From: Mactromeris polynyma
Taxonomy: Eukaryota > Mollusca > Bivalvia > Venerida > Mactridae
Assembly: GCA_032209605.1 (NCBI GenBank)
Contig: JASFXZ010000009.1
Location: 21,625,553 to 21,689,552, forward strand
Direction of reading: 5' to 3'
Length of the DNA: 64,000 bases
The notes beneath the pieces are model-generated. The model saw nothing but the letters and a program-made list of their open reading frames with translations, was not told the DNA's origin and made no database searches. Position numbers and translations under genes: made by a program. Below are positions 34,190-45,980 of this stretch, piece after piece. Positions within the stretch are counted from its first letter, which is position 1. Each line of letters begins with the position of its first letter.

Positions 34190-37100
34190 GTTAACTTCGG
34201 ATAATGTATTTTAGTCAGATGAATGATTCTGTCAGTTATATGTTTTAGTCAGGCATATGTTTAAGTCAGTCATGAGTTGCAGTCAGACACACGTTTTTGT
34301 CAGTCATATGTTTTAGTCAGGCATATGTTTAAGTCAGTCATGAGTTACAGTCAGACACATGTTTTTGTCAGTCATATGTTTTTGTCAGTCACATGTATCC
34401 ATCAGTCATGAGTTGCGGTAAGACACATGTTTTTGTCAGTCATATGTTTAAGTCAGTCACATGTATCCATCAGTCATGAGTTGCAGTCAGACACACGTTT
34501 TTGTCAGTCATATGTTTTTGTCAGTCACATGTATCCATCAGTCATGAGTTGCAGTCAGACACACGTGCGTTTTTGTCAGTCATATGTTTTTGTCAGTCAC
34601 ATGTATCCATCAGTCATGAGTTGCGGTAAGACACATGTTTTTGTCAGTCATATGTTTAAGTCAGTCACATGTATCCATCAGTCATGAGTTGCAGTCAGAC
34701 ACACGTTTTTGTCAGTCATATGTTTTTGTCAGTCACATGTATCCATCAGTCATGAGTTGCAGTCAGACACACGTTTTTGTCAGTCATATGTTTTTGTCAG
34801 TCACATGTATCCATCAGTCATGAGTTGCAGTCAGACACACGTTTTTGTCAGTCATATGTTTTTGTCAGTCACATGTATCCATCAGTCATGAGTTGCAGTC
34901 AGACACACGTTTTTGTCAGTCATATGTTTTTGTCAGTCACATGTATCCATCAGTCATGAGTTGCGGTAAGACACATGTTTTTGTCAGTCATATGTTTAAG
35001 TCAGTCACATGTATCCATCAGTCATGAGTTGCAGTCAGACACACGTTTTTGTCAGTCATATGTTTTTGTCAGTCACATGTATCCATCAGTCATGAGTTGC
35101 AGTCAGACACACGTTTTTGTCAGTCATATGTTTTTGTCAGTCACATGTATCCATCAGTCATGAGTTGCAGTCAGACACACGTTTTTGTCAGTCATATGTT
35201 TTTGTCAGTCACATGTATCCATCAGTCATGAGTTGCAGTCAGACACACGTTTTTGTCAGTCATATGTTTTTGTCAGTCACATGTATCCATCAGTCATGAG
35301 TTGCGGTAAGACACATGTTTTTGTCAGTCATATGTTTAAGTCAGTCACATGTATCCATATGTCATGAGTTTCAGTAAGTCAGATGTTTTATGTTCATGTG
35401 TGACAGTGAGTCATATGATGTAAGTTAGTCATTTGTGTCAGTCAGTCACTTGTTTAAGTCACTCATATGTTTCTGTCATTTATATCTTAGTCAGTCATAT
35501 GTCTCCTTCAGCCATATGATACAGTCAGTCATATGTTTTAGTCAGGTCATGTGTTTCAGTCAGACACATGATTCTGTCAGTCGAGTGTTTCCGTTTTGTA
35601 TGTGTTTCCCTCAGCAATGGGTATCAGAAATTAATATGATTCATTCAGTCATATGTTTAAGTCAGTCATGTGTTACAGTCAGTCATGTGATTCAATCAGA
35701 CACACTTTTTTTTAATCTTATGTTACAGTCAGACATGCGTTTCAATTAGGCATGAGGTCAGTCATGTGTCTCAGTCAGTTGAAAGTTTAATTAAGTCATG
35801 TGATACAGTCAGTCACCTGAACAGTAATTTTTTCAGTGGGTCCTAAGTTAAAGTCAGTCATGGGTTACAGTCAGTCAGGAGTCTCAGTCAGTCAAAAGTT
35901 TAATTAAGTCATATGTTTCAGTCAGCCATGTGTTGCAGTCAGTCAAGAGTCTCAGTCAGTCGAAAGTTTATTTAAGACATGTGTTACAGTCAGTCACATG
36001 TTACAGTCAGTCATATGTTTAAGTGGGTCCTAAGTTAAAGTCAGTCATGGGTTACAGTAAGTTATATGTTTCAGTCAGTCATGTGTTTCAATCAGTGATG
36101 TGTTACAGTCAGTTAAAGGTTTTAGTCAGTCAAGTGTTACAGTATGTCATATATTTCAGTCAGTCTTGTGTTACGGTCAGTCATGTGTCTTAGTCGGTCC
36201 TAAGTTAAAGTCAGTCATGTGTTACAGTTAGTCATGGGTTACAGTCAGTCATGTGTTACGATCAGTCATGTGTCTTAGTCGGTCCTAAGTTAAAGTCAGT
36301 CATGGGTTACAGTCAGTCATGTGTCACAGTCAGTCATATGTTTCAGTGAGTCCTAAGTTAAAGTTAGGCAATTGTTGTAAGTCAGTCATGTGTTTCAGTC
36401 AGTGTTGTGTTTCAATCAGTCAAAGGTACAGTCAGTCATATGTTTTACTCAGGCAATTGTTGTAAGTCAGTAATTTGTTTCAGTCAGTCTTGTGTTTCAA
36501 TCAGTCATGTGTTACAGTTGGTGAAAGGTTAAAGTCAATAGTATGTTTAAGTCGGTCATGGGTTTCAGTCAGTCAAGTGTCTCAGTCAGTCTTGTGTTAC
36601 AGTCAGTAATGTGTTTCATTCGGTAATAAGTTGAAGTCAGTCATGAGTTTCAGTCAGTCATATGTTTTAGTCAGGCTAATGTAAGTAAGTCATGTGTTTC
36701 AGGCAGTGATGTGGTACAGTAGGTCATAAGTTTCAGTCAGTCATGTGTTTCAGTCAGTCATATTTTTAGTTGGTCAAAGGTTCAAGTCATGTGTATGTTT
36801 AAGTCAGTCAAAGGTTAAAGTCAGTCATCTATTTAAGTCAGATGTATGATTGAGTCAGTCAGGGGTTTCAGTCAGTCACATTTGTAAGTCAGTCATTCAT
36901 GTGTTTCAGTCAGTCGTGTGTTACAGTCAGTATTTTGTTTCAGTTGGTCAAAGGTTTAAGTCACTCATCTTTTTAAGTCAAGTATACTTTTTGAGTCAGT
37001 CACGGGTTTAATTCAGACATATTTGTAAATCAGTCAGTCATGTGTTTCAGCCAGTCAAGTGTTAAAGTCAGTCATGTGTTTCAGTTGGTCATAACTTTAA

Positions 37101-37450
37101 GTCAGTCATTCGTTTCAGTCAGTCACAGGTTCAGAAAGTCATGTGTTTCAGTTGTTCAAAGGTTTAAGTCAGTCATCTGTTTAAGTCAGGTATATGTTTA
37201 GGTCAGTAATAGGTTTCAGTCAGTAATTTTGTCAGTAAGTCAGTCTGTAAAGTGTTTCAGTCAGTCACATGTGTCATTCAGTACTTTGTGTTAAGTCGCT
37301 CATTTCATATGTTATGCTAGTAATTTGTACATTTCAGTCAGTCATATGTTTCAGTTTTATTTTCAAGTTTCAGTGAGTGACATGTTTAAGTTAGACATAT
37401 GTTTCAATCAGTCATGTTGTTTGGTCATTCAATCATACACTTCAGTCATG
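34190..37450 (+). repeat. 17-bp satellite-like array with higher-order repeats
   Basis: About 3.2 kb built from a 17-bp monomer of the form gtcagtcatatgttttt. In 34400-35350 the monomers form near-identical 68-bp (4-mer) units, and a marker variant gcggtaagacacatg recurs at 34415, 34623, 34963 and 35303, revealing a 340-bp (20-monomer) period. The 208-bp interval is 12 monomers plus a 4-bp insertion. From 35370 on, the monomers are diverged and disordered. Many short forward frames in the ordered part are shadows of the repeat. Confidence 0.95.
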
Positions 37451-37884
37451 TTTGTCATTTATCTACACATATGTCTGTTATTGCCAGACATATAGCCTGT
37501 AATATTTCCTTCTATCCTATAATAGGGAGTAAGAGAAACTCATAGGCTCAATCTTTATTAAATTATTTACCGTTAATTCTCCTGGTAAAGCTTGAACTGT
37601 ATTGTTTGTTCTAACATCATTGATTCTCCACAATTGTGCAGGGCTGCGCCGAAACCATCAAGTAAGAATGGTTTGTTTTATTCACAGAACAAACACTGTT
37701 CTCTCAAGATTTCGAACCTGAAAAATAATAATTCACTTCACTATACGTTGTAAAATCAAGTATGGTTTTATACAATGAATATCATTACAGTGTGTCGACC
37801 AATACATTAGGCCAGAATAGTAAACAACTAGAGTTGCTAGCGTAAATGTGTGATGCTATATCTTGAAAGACTGCCCTGAATTAA

Positions 37885-38090
37885 AGATACACAGGTAGTG
37901 CGGTTGGTATGGGGTTTGCTCCATGGCTGCATATCATATGAAAGACATAGAGAACAATGGTACCAGTCTTCCAGTGTTTCTATTGCTTGCATGATGCTGA
38001 GCATCCAGAGTAACAACTGGTTTCTCCTCTCTCATACCATTATTTTGGTGGATACCATCATAAATGAGGTGTCAAGAGCTAATAGCTTAG
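37885..38090 (+). mobile_element. SINE, eroded head
   Basis: The body matches the minus-strand SINE at 39690 in inverted orientation: atggtaccagt, tgcttgcatgatgctgagca, aactggtttctc and atgaggtgtc occur in the same order. The tRNA-like head before 37930 is too degraded to define an A or B box. Confidence 0.6.
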
Positions 38091-38254
38091 CTCATAAGTT
38101 ATTGAATTTTATAATAAAAACTTGTTCTATTGTAGACCAAAATAATACTTGTAAAAGAAATGCTAAATTTACTGTACCTTCTGCATTTTGGATAATATTA
38201 ACTTACTAGTAATCCAAATGTATTGATGTATGCATTCTCAACTTGTCATCTCAG

Positions 38255-38347
38255 TTGTCCAACATAGAGTATTTATTGAGTTGGTTGGCACTGCTGACAA
38301 GGAAAGCAAGCATCAAACTAACAGCATTACTCTGATGATGATCCCTG
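38255..38347 (+). CDS. possible exon, function unknown
   Basis: A 93-nt open segment between an acceptor (cttgtcatctcag) and a donor (gtaaat), phase 1 at both ends. It would read VQHRVFIELVGTADKESKH and onward. Its entry phase matches the phase-1 end of the last recognised SGNH-gene exon, but it lies 6.3 kb away across a gap and a satellite, so the link is speculative. If the intron is retained the frame continues to 38436. Confidence 0.2.
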
Positions 38348-38574
38348 GTAAATACATGAATAATTTAAAATATAATTATTACAATTTCCACATGAAACAA
38401 GCACATGTAGTTTTAGATTACACAGTAAAAGCGTGAGGATATATAAAGAAGACAAAATGTAATTTTAATTAGGGCAGTTATCTAGAGTAGTTATAATCTA
38501 ATGCTTCAGTTAGGGACTGTGCATCGGGTAATTTTGGCGAAGAATATGAAATAAGACATGGAAAGATTTGTTTG

Positions 38575-38803
38575 TTGCATTGGGTTTTACGCTGTTTTTC
38601 ATCAGTATTTCAGTTCAATAATAATATACGGCAGCTGGTTTTCCTAACCATATTAGCAGTGCTAACTACCCTTCCACAAGCTGACAACCACATGTGGAGG
38701 AAAGTCAATATTTTATATAGTGTATGACCTGCTGCAACTGAGATTTAAACCCAGACCTCCCTGTTACAAGGCGAGTGAACTAACCACTCGGCCATGGCCG
38801 CAG
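38575..38803 (-). mobile_element. tRNA-derived SINE, full length
   Basis: On the minus strand the head (38803 to about 38729) has an A-box region GGCCGAGTGGT, a CTTGTAA anticodon loop (TGT, Thr-like) and a B-box region GGGTTTAAATCTC. The body contains a ttccacatgtggttgtcagc segment, and the element ends with a tail (GATGAAAAACAGCGTAAAAC) close to that of the SINE at 6950. Confidence 0.8.
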
Positions 38804-39689
38804 CCTTCACACATGGACTAGGCAAAGAAGACGTTATAATCAGACAGGGACTGCACCGGGTCTGCATAGTGGCAGCTGTTTATCGAGCGATGATAGTTGC
38901 ATATTTGAGCAATGGGCAGTGCCTGCTTAAGTTTCAGTGCTAATGCGACCCTGAGGTGTCTAATTTTGGCAAAAAAACGGTATCAGATAGGAACTGCGTC
39001 ACTGCTCAGAGTCTGCATGGTGGCAGCATCATGCTTTGCCATATGGAGTTTCAGTACTATCCTTAAAAAAATTAACGGTGACCGTGTGGTTATGATTACG
39101 GCATAGAAGACAAATTTAGGCAAACCATGCATGGTTATAGCTTTAAATCCGGCGCTAGCAGTCAAATGTTTGAGCTTATTAAGTAAACTGTAGTGTGTGT
39201 TTTAATTAAAACAACAATTGATTACTGATGACCAATTAAAGATTAAAAATCATGTAATATACTAGCAATAGAAACTGTGACTGTACTGCGCAATGTATGA
39301 AACACCAGGGTCATTCATGCAATAGCTGAACAAGGGTCGAAATATTTTGGGTACGAAACACGAAATGGATCTAGGTCAACCTAACTGAGAGGGACACACT
39401 TTTAAGTTCATCAAATGATTACGTGAATTGATGACTGTTTTCACTCTTGTATTTACTTCAAAATACAGTTAAACATTGCTATAAATTGGTAAGAAAGTCC
39501 TGCAATTGAAAGCTCAAGGTTTCAAAACTTTAAAAAATGCCTCCACTAAAACTTTCAACAACAGCCTTTCACGAAAAAACCGGCGCGTTTATCAATAAAA
39601 ATCTTTTAAGATACTTACAGAGCTCTGTATGCTCTGCATCATTAATTTATTTTAGGTTGATTAAGTGAAACAAGTTTTAGCAACTTATA
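38804..39689. other. non-coding stretch with internal diverged duplication
   Basis: Two diverged segments near 38843 and 38985 share gggactgc/ggaactgc, gtctgcat and gtggcagc. A related start is seen near 38510. No coding support. Confidence 0.35.
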
Positions 39690-39900
39690 TTAATCACTAT
39701 CAACACCTCATCCCTGATGTTATCCATCGCCATAAGAGATAAGCCAGCTTTCCTTTTTTATGCTGAGCATCAAGCAAGGGAGATACTGGTACCATTTGCA
39801 TTTAGTGTTCGGTATAAATTGACGCAGACAGGGATCAAACCTGAGACCTACTGATCCAGAAGCGGACGCACAACCGCTAGGCTATCGAGGTGGTACACAT
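39690..39900 (-). mobile_element. tRNA-derived SINE
   Basis: The minus-strand head has A box TAGCCTAGCGGT, a CTTCTGGATC anticodon arm and B box GGTTTGATCCC. The body matches the copy at 37885 and the fragments at 27755 and 31535, making this the best reference copy of that family in the window. Confidence 0.8.
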
Positions 39901-40390
39901 ATGTAATTAATAATTTCATATTATCCATTTTATTTGACCAAATTTAAGGAGATGCTGACATGTCACATTGGTCGATAGATATTTTAAATGGATGAGTACC
40001 ATGCCGAAGGTACTGCTTGTAAGAGAAATACTGGCAATTTGGTTCCAGCATATTATTGTACATGTATAATATCAAACGTCACAAGGAATAATACGATGTC
40101 TGATTTGTCAACAATGAAAATCTAAAAAGTAGGTCATGAGTTCAAAAGTAGGTCAACTTCATCATCACGCCCAATGTCGATCTATGCATCCTCTAATTTG
40201 CCTATCGATATGATCACATTACAAATCAATAAATCAAAATAGGTATTATATTTTAACGATAAAACTTCAAATAAGAAGGCCTGAATAGACAGAATTTCTT
40301 TTCAAAATATGCCGCTTTTGAACTTCAAATCGGACGTCGGTTTCAGCGCCCTCAAAGAAAATATAAGCAAAGTTAGGATATGATACTCAC

Positions 40391-40421
40391 TGTTGCACTT
40401 TATGCAAACATTTTTAACCAT
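40391..40421 (-). CDS. possible short first exon
   Basis: Read on the minus strand, ATG at 40421 gives MVKNVCIKCN and then a gtgagtat donor (phase 1). Upstream at 40500-40600 are a CCAACATGGCGG (YY1-like) element and CGCGCATGCG (NRF1-like) in a CpG-richer block, as in housekeeping promoters. The CxxC near the N-terminus could begin a zinc-binding domain, for example THAP-like, but the exon is far too short to say. No second exon was recognised. Confidence 0.25.
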
Positions 40422-40604
40422 TTTTGGTGTCTCGTACAGACGATAAGCGTTCTAAAACACTGTTAGAAGTCTAGAAATCGCAGCAGATTTCCATCGCTTC
40501 AAAATCCAACATGGCGGATATTTTGATAATTTGGCGACTTTGTCAATCTCCGGTGGTCTCCGCTCGGCAGCCTCCGTCGCGCATGCGTATTAGTATAGTA
40601 TATT

Positions 40605-40638
40605 CCATATTTGGTCATTGCCCGCTGGGGACCACCAG
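40605..40638 (-). repeat. 34-bp match, inverted copy at 23843-23876
   Basis: The reverse complement of this segment matches 23843-23876 at 31 of 34 positions, with the core agcgggcaatgaccaaatat identical. Both copies lie at the edge of a CpG-richer, promoter-like block. Confidence 0.8.
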
Positions 40639-40849
40639 CCTAGTGGTATAATTGAAACGATGTATAAAGTTGCTGATCTGGCATTCTATTCATATCCGAC
40701 CATGGATAAAGTCGTTCCAATATTGCATAGATTTTTTTATTTGATAACGGCATACAGCATCAGAACTGTCAGTAAAAGAATTGGACATTGGAAATATTTC
40801 ATAATTATCAGCGCAGTAATTAGATTTGGTCAACAAAGTAATAAATAAG

Positions 40850-43831
40850 AGTTGATTACCACCGCATAATCTAAGAATGCAAGAACAATAAGAATACGGA
40901 AACCCACTAATTGAGAGATACCGTGAATTATGGTTCGGAACAATAATTTTGCAATGATTTGCAAATATTGCTGAAATTTAAGAAACCAATGCGCTTATGA
41001 AAGAAGTTACGTCTGACTACTATTCATGTCCCTACAATGCCACAGCGTAATCCAATTCTCCGCTCTGCTTCGATCTGCTCTGTTGACACATCTGACTGCT
41101 TTACCATATCAGGTAAACATAAATGATGCATAAACATATATTTGTTAAAACTGATGATAGTGAAATAGACCGAAAGATATTCATGAAACTAGAAATTATT
41201 GTTTTAATAATTTTATACTTAATGGGCAAGTGATAACTTCACACAAAACTATACAGTAGGAAACGTTTTCCTGAAAGAATAACTGATTGATAACTTGGGA
41301 ATGTTCGACTACCTAGCTACCCACTTATAGATTTGCACTATTAGAACCAGCTGTGGGACGGTACCACTCGTCTCTGTAGCCAAGCTGGCAACTCGTAGTA
41401 TTTCTTGCCTTAAACTAAATACATGTATGTTATATCTGGACACAACCACTGACATACAGGGTGATTCTGAACAATGTAAAACTAGATAAGGGGGCTTACC
41501 AATACCATTGTGTGTTCTAAATTCTAGTTGTGTAGCTATTCTTCCATGCTATCCTAGATTAATGCATTTTCCCAATCAAGACGTTTATATCGAAGCATCG
41601 AATCGTACACATATGTGTTCATCAGAATTATAGACAGACCAAACACACATTATACAGCTCCATGCTCGCTTCATTCTATCCGAATTTGATTCATTTCCTA
41701 TTATCCGTTTTCGCTACTGCATGCATTTTTCAGTATTTGTACGACTTTCCAAGCTAGGGCGCTGTCATCTTGAACTTTGCTTGATTTTAAATGCGGTCGA
41801 ATATTATAAAATTTTAACCGAACAAACTGTTGCTACATGTCTGCAAGACAGTCTATCGACACGATAACGCGGTAGTCGCTGGGAACATGTTCTTCCATTT
41901 GCGGATGATAATAAACAAACAAAACCCCGACAAATTAATACGGAATTCACTTTTTTTTCGTACCGGGAAATTTCGACCCAACGCAAATTAAAATATTTGT
42001 TTTTCAAATCCTGATAATTTGGTGCCGGAAATCCGACGAATGTGAGATCAATTTGGTGTGGCCTTAAGTGGGGTATTTTCCAATTAATTTTCCAAGCACA
42101 GAGTGAGGTGTACATAGAAAGATGTCACCATATCTACGATAAATCAAAAACTGTAAACAAACTCGTGTGTATTAATACATTTCCTTTGACCCATCTGAAC
42201 TCCACAGAAACAGCTAATTAGTTCACAAACCTTTTTAGCAGGTCACCTTTTCAATATTTCATTTTATTGAAACGTTTATGATTTTATCAAGGTCGGTAAA
42301 CTTTGGAACTACTTTTCTCGAAGTAATTAGGTCAATGTGTATGATTTTGACATGTTACCCGGCTTTCAGTCTGTTTTGCGTTTTGAAAACGGGAACCAAT
42401 TGTTGTATGCCTCTCAAAATTGCCACTACTATAGACGGGTCCTGAGCGGTACCGTCCAAAAACGATATTATTTTCATATATGACGGTAACTATCCACAAT
42501 TTCAAAACGGTTACGTCGTCTTAATTGAAAAAAGCACAGTTGTGGAATGTCGACCATTTACCAAATAACAAATTGTTAAATTTCAAAAGTTGTTTCTGAT
42601 TTTACTTTATAGTTGGAATGCTTAGGAGTAAAATATACAAAACTTCACATTGATTTTATTTGTATACGTCGGGTATCGCGCACTAAATTCTTGCGTGGTA
42701 CTTCCCTAGTTGAACCTATCCGAGCAGTAGGTATCTCAGCACACGTCAGTGAGTTCAATGTATAAAGACGGTATTTATAAATACTATCAAGATAGTCTCC
42801 AAGCGAAGCAATAAATACGTTATTAAAATACGTACTTAGATAGAGATCACTACAATCTCCATGAAATGTAAAGTTTCTGCGGGTTTCTATAATTTGTCAA
42901 ATCAATTTCAACTGAAATAAGAGTATAAGTTGCTACAGGGAAAGCCACATACATAAGATAATGGATCCCCTCACAGACCTCATAGAAAACAAAACAAAAG
43001 TCCATAAAACATCAGACATTTGAAGAGGTGCAAGGGTAAATACGCAAGGGAATAGTGGCGCAAGGAAAACATGCAATCCCAAAACATTGTCAAGACCAAT
43101 CACTTCTAGTATAAGTAAGAACAAAGCCACAATTATATATTTCAATAGACCCATATATAAAAGTCAACAAATAAATATATTTATACCTCCATGGTTAAAG
43201 GTAGACAGTGTTATTTTGATAAAAAATCGATCGTCATAAATTTCAGAATTTCGCATGTTAATGTCTTCATACAGACATGTTCTTTCATTCTGTATCATTA
43301 CTTTTCTTAGGAACCCCTTAAAACCATAAAAATATAAGCTTAAAACAGGTATTTCCTATCTTGGCTTACGGATTCCGCTAGCGACACTACTTTCGGATTG
43401 CGGGCCGGGGGTAAAACTTGTATTTTATCAATAGCCCATTGCCATCTTTCGGATTTTTGGATGAAATCTGTTAGCTTATGTTGATTGTATTGAAATTGCC
43501 TGTTTTCAGCGAATAAGTGAATTTCCCGATAAAATCGCACAATCTACCTTTAATGTGAGCCAATGATATGTGGTAAAGTGTTATACTAAGATACATTTTG
43601 GTGTTTTACATTCCATATTAACATTTGATACAAGGAACCAACGAACTTCTGAGACATCAGCACTTAAACACATTCAATAATATAGTTATGATGTATGCAA
43701 TTCTGCTTTCGAACTTATAGCAAGTTTATATAAATAGTGATAGACATATTCAACCTTTTAGAACGTTGTGTAATAAATTTGTTATTTTGTATTGCATTTA
43801 TGCCTATTTTGACAATTCTTTCAGAAATTAA
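40850..43831. other. non-coding stretch
   Basis: No supported gene. On the minus strand a frame at 41804-42115 (103 codons) has no family resemblance. Another (42933-43154) starts with a signal-peptide-like MGLLKYIIVALFLLILEV downstream of a TATAAATA, but has no good donor and no similarity. A 21-bp segment at 42441-42461 recurs at 49201-49221. Confidence 0.35.
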
Positions 43832-44006
43832 CCGTAAAACCTCAAAAATAAGACCACCATTATGACCCTTGAAAACTTGTCTTCTTCTTGAGGTGGTCTT
43901 AATATCGAGGTTGCATAAAAAGTAAAACATTGAAAACAGATTTGATTTTTTATCATTTGGAGCTGGTCTTATTGTTGATGCTGTATATTTAGGTGAAGTT
44001 TTACTG
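43832..44006. mobile_element. pogo-like MITE, TA flanked
   Basis: The left end CCGTAAAACCTCAAAAATAA and the right end, reverse complement CAGTAAAACTTCACCTAAAT, match the ends of the MITE at 4798, including the internal aagacca motif. TA borders both ends. The element is 175 bp and non-coding. Confidence 0.65.
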
Positions 44007-44489
44007 TATTGTCTGGCAAGTTGGCATAACCTTCTAAATTATTACAGAGCGCGGCCACAACGTTTCGGATACGCACCCGATCCTCAATGTTATCATTATC
44101 ACATTGAACGAATCTAAAACAATTATCAATTGTGTAAATAGAAGTCAACAAAGTATGCATTAACATTAACCTGTCATGATTTAAAAATTAGAATCTGCGA
44201 GTTTATACAATTTTTGGTCATAATTATTTTTTATTTTTGTATATTGATTTTATGCACGTGGGTATGTGCGTATCGCTAGCAAATGTGATTATATGCCTTG
44301 TAAAGAGAGACCACTGCGTAGGTGATTGTAAATACATACTTAGTTGAAGCCCTTTTTTTACCAAATATAGTTTCACATATATCCCAACCGACATCCGATG
44401 TCGATACGTTGTAATCAGGGTCTTAGATTATAACAGAGACTAACACTCAACACTCAAATCTCAGATCACAAAATTTACTCTCAGTATTC

Positions 44490-45277
44490 ATGAGTCTGAT
44501 AGTGGAAATGTGTGAAACATGTATGCTAATGTTTAATGAGTCTGATAGTGGAAATGTGTGAAACATGTATGCTAATGTTTAATGAGTCTGATAGTGGAAA
44601 TGTGTGAAACATGTATGCTAATGTTTGATGAGTCTGATAGTGGAAATGTGTGAAACATGTATGCTAATGTTTAATGAGTCTGATAGTGGAAATGTGTGAA
44701 ACATGTATGCTAATGTTTGATGAGTCTGATAGTGGAAATGTGTGAAACATGTATGCTAATGTTTGATGAGTCTGATAGTGGAAATGTGTGAAACATGTAT
44801 GCTAATGTTTAATGAGTCTGATAGTGGAAATGTGTGAAACATGTATGCTAATGTTTGATGAGTCTGATAGTGGAAATGTGTGAAACATGTATGCTAATGT
44901 TTGATGAGTCTGATAGTGGAAATGTGTGAAACATGTATGCTAATGTTTAATGAGTCTGATAGTGGAAATGTGTGAAACATGTATGCTAATGTTTGATGAG
45001 TCTGATAGTGGAAATGTGTGAAACATGTATGCTAATGTTTGATGAGTCTGATAGTGGAAATGTGTAAAACATGTATGCTAATGTTTAATGAGTCTGATGG
45101 TGGAAATGTGTAAAACATGTATGCTAATGTTTAATGAGTCTGATGGTGGAAATGTGTGAAACATGTATGCTAATGTTTAATGAGTCTGATGGTGGAAATG
45201 TGTAAAACATGTATGCTAATGTTTAATGAGTCTGATGGTGGAAATGTGTAAAACATGTATGCTAATGTTTAATGAGT
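44490..45277 (+). repeat. 46-bp minisatellite, about 17 copies
   Basis: Unit gagtctgatagtggaaatgt then gtgaaacatgtatgctaatg and tttaat. The first units vary only at tttaat/tttgat, while the last five carry gatggtgg and/or tgtaaaac, so the array is polarised. It lies in non-coding sequence. Confidence 0.95.
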
Positions 45278-45544
45278 GCTGAATATTCTTTGTGACGTAT
45301 CTTGAAGATTTGAATGTAATACGAGATCTAGGAGCACTTGGTAAGTCTGAATGTGGAGTGTGGCTCTAAAACACATTGATTACTCCCATAATTCATAACC
45401 ACCCTTAAACTCTCAAAGAAACATGATCAACAAAAATATTCAACTCTCATTTCACATTTCGGTGCATTTTCCACACACAAATTTCCACTATAAGACTAAT
45501 AAGAGTAAATTTTGTGAGTGCTGAGTGTAAGTACAATACAACTT

Positions 45545-45815
45545 CGAAATCTCGAACAGTTTTAACTCGAACACAGTCGATACATCGAACAGTTTTGGCT
45601 CGAACACAGTAGATACCTCGAACAGTTTTGGCTCGAACACAGTAGATACCTCGAACAGTTTCTTAAGTCCCGGCGAAACCCCTTCTTATTTCATATTATC
45701 TAACAGTAGATACCTCGAACAGTTTCTTAAGTCCCAGCGAAACCCCTTCTTATTTCATATTATCTAACAGTAGATCACTCGAACAGAGATAAGTCGAACA
45801 CTCGAACAGGATTTG
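45545..45815 (+). repeat. short tandem duplications with ctcgaaca core
   Basis: About three 33-bp units (ctcgaacagttttggctcga and acacagtagatac) are followed by two copies of a 67-bp unit containing cagtttcttaagtccc. The ctcgaac motif resembles ends of pogo-like elements, but no paired inverted end was identified. Confidence 0.75.
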
Positions 45816-45980
45816 TTGAATCTAGCTATCATTTCATTCATTGTTCTTACTAGATAGATCGAACACTACAATAATTCACACCTTTCATTGACCGCTTAAC
45901 ATACTCATACTTGTTGGCGGGTATGTTTGGCGACACACGTTAAACGCACTTCGTGCTTATTACTTGACAGTTGTACATGT

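Noticed and set aside
37620..37730. 3'-terminal exon of the SGNH-zinc-finger gene (beginning LRRNHQ)
   Set aside because: A good acceptor and compatible phase exist, but it lies across the gap and a 3-kb satellite and the product has no recognisable feature; left unassigned.
42933..43154. Minus-strand small secreted protein with a signal-peptide-like start
   Set aside because: The TATA-like element and hydrophobic start are suggestive, but the remainder is T-rich low-complexity coding without a donor or conserved cysteines.
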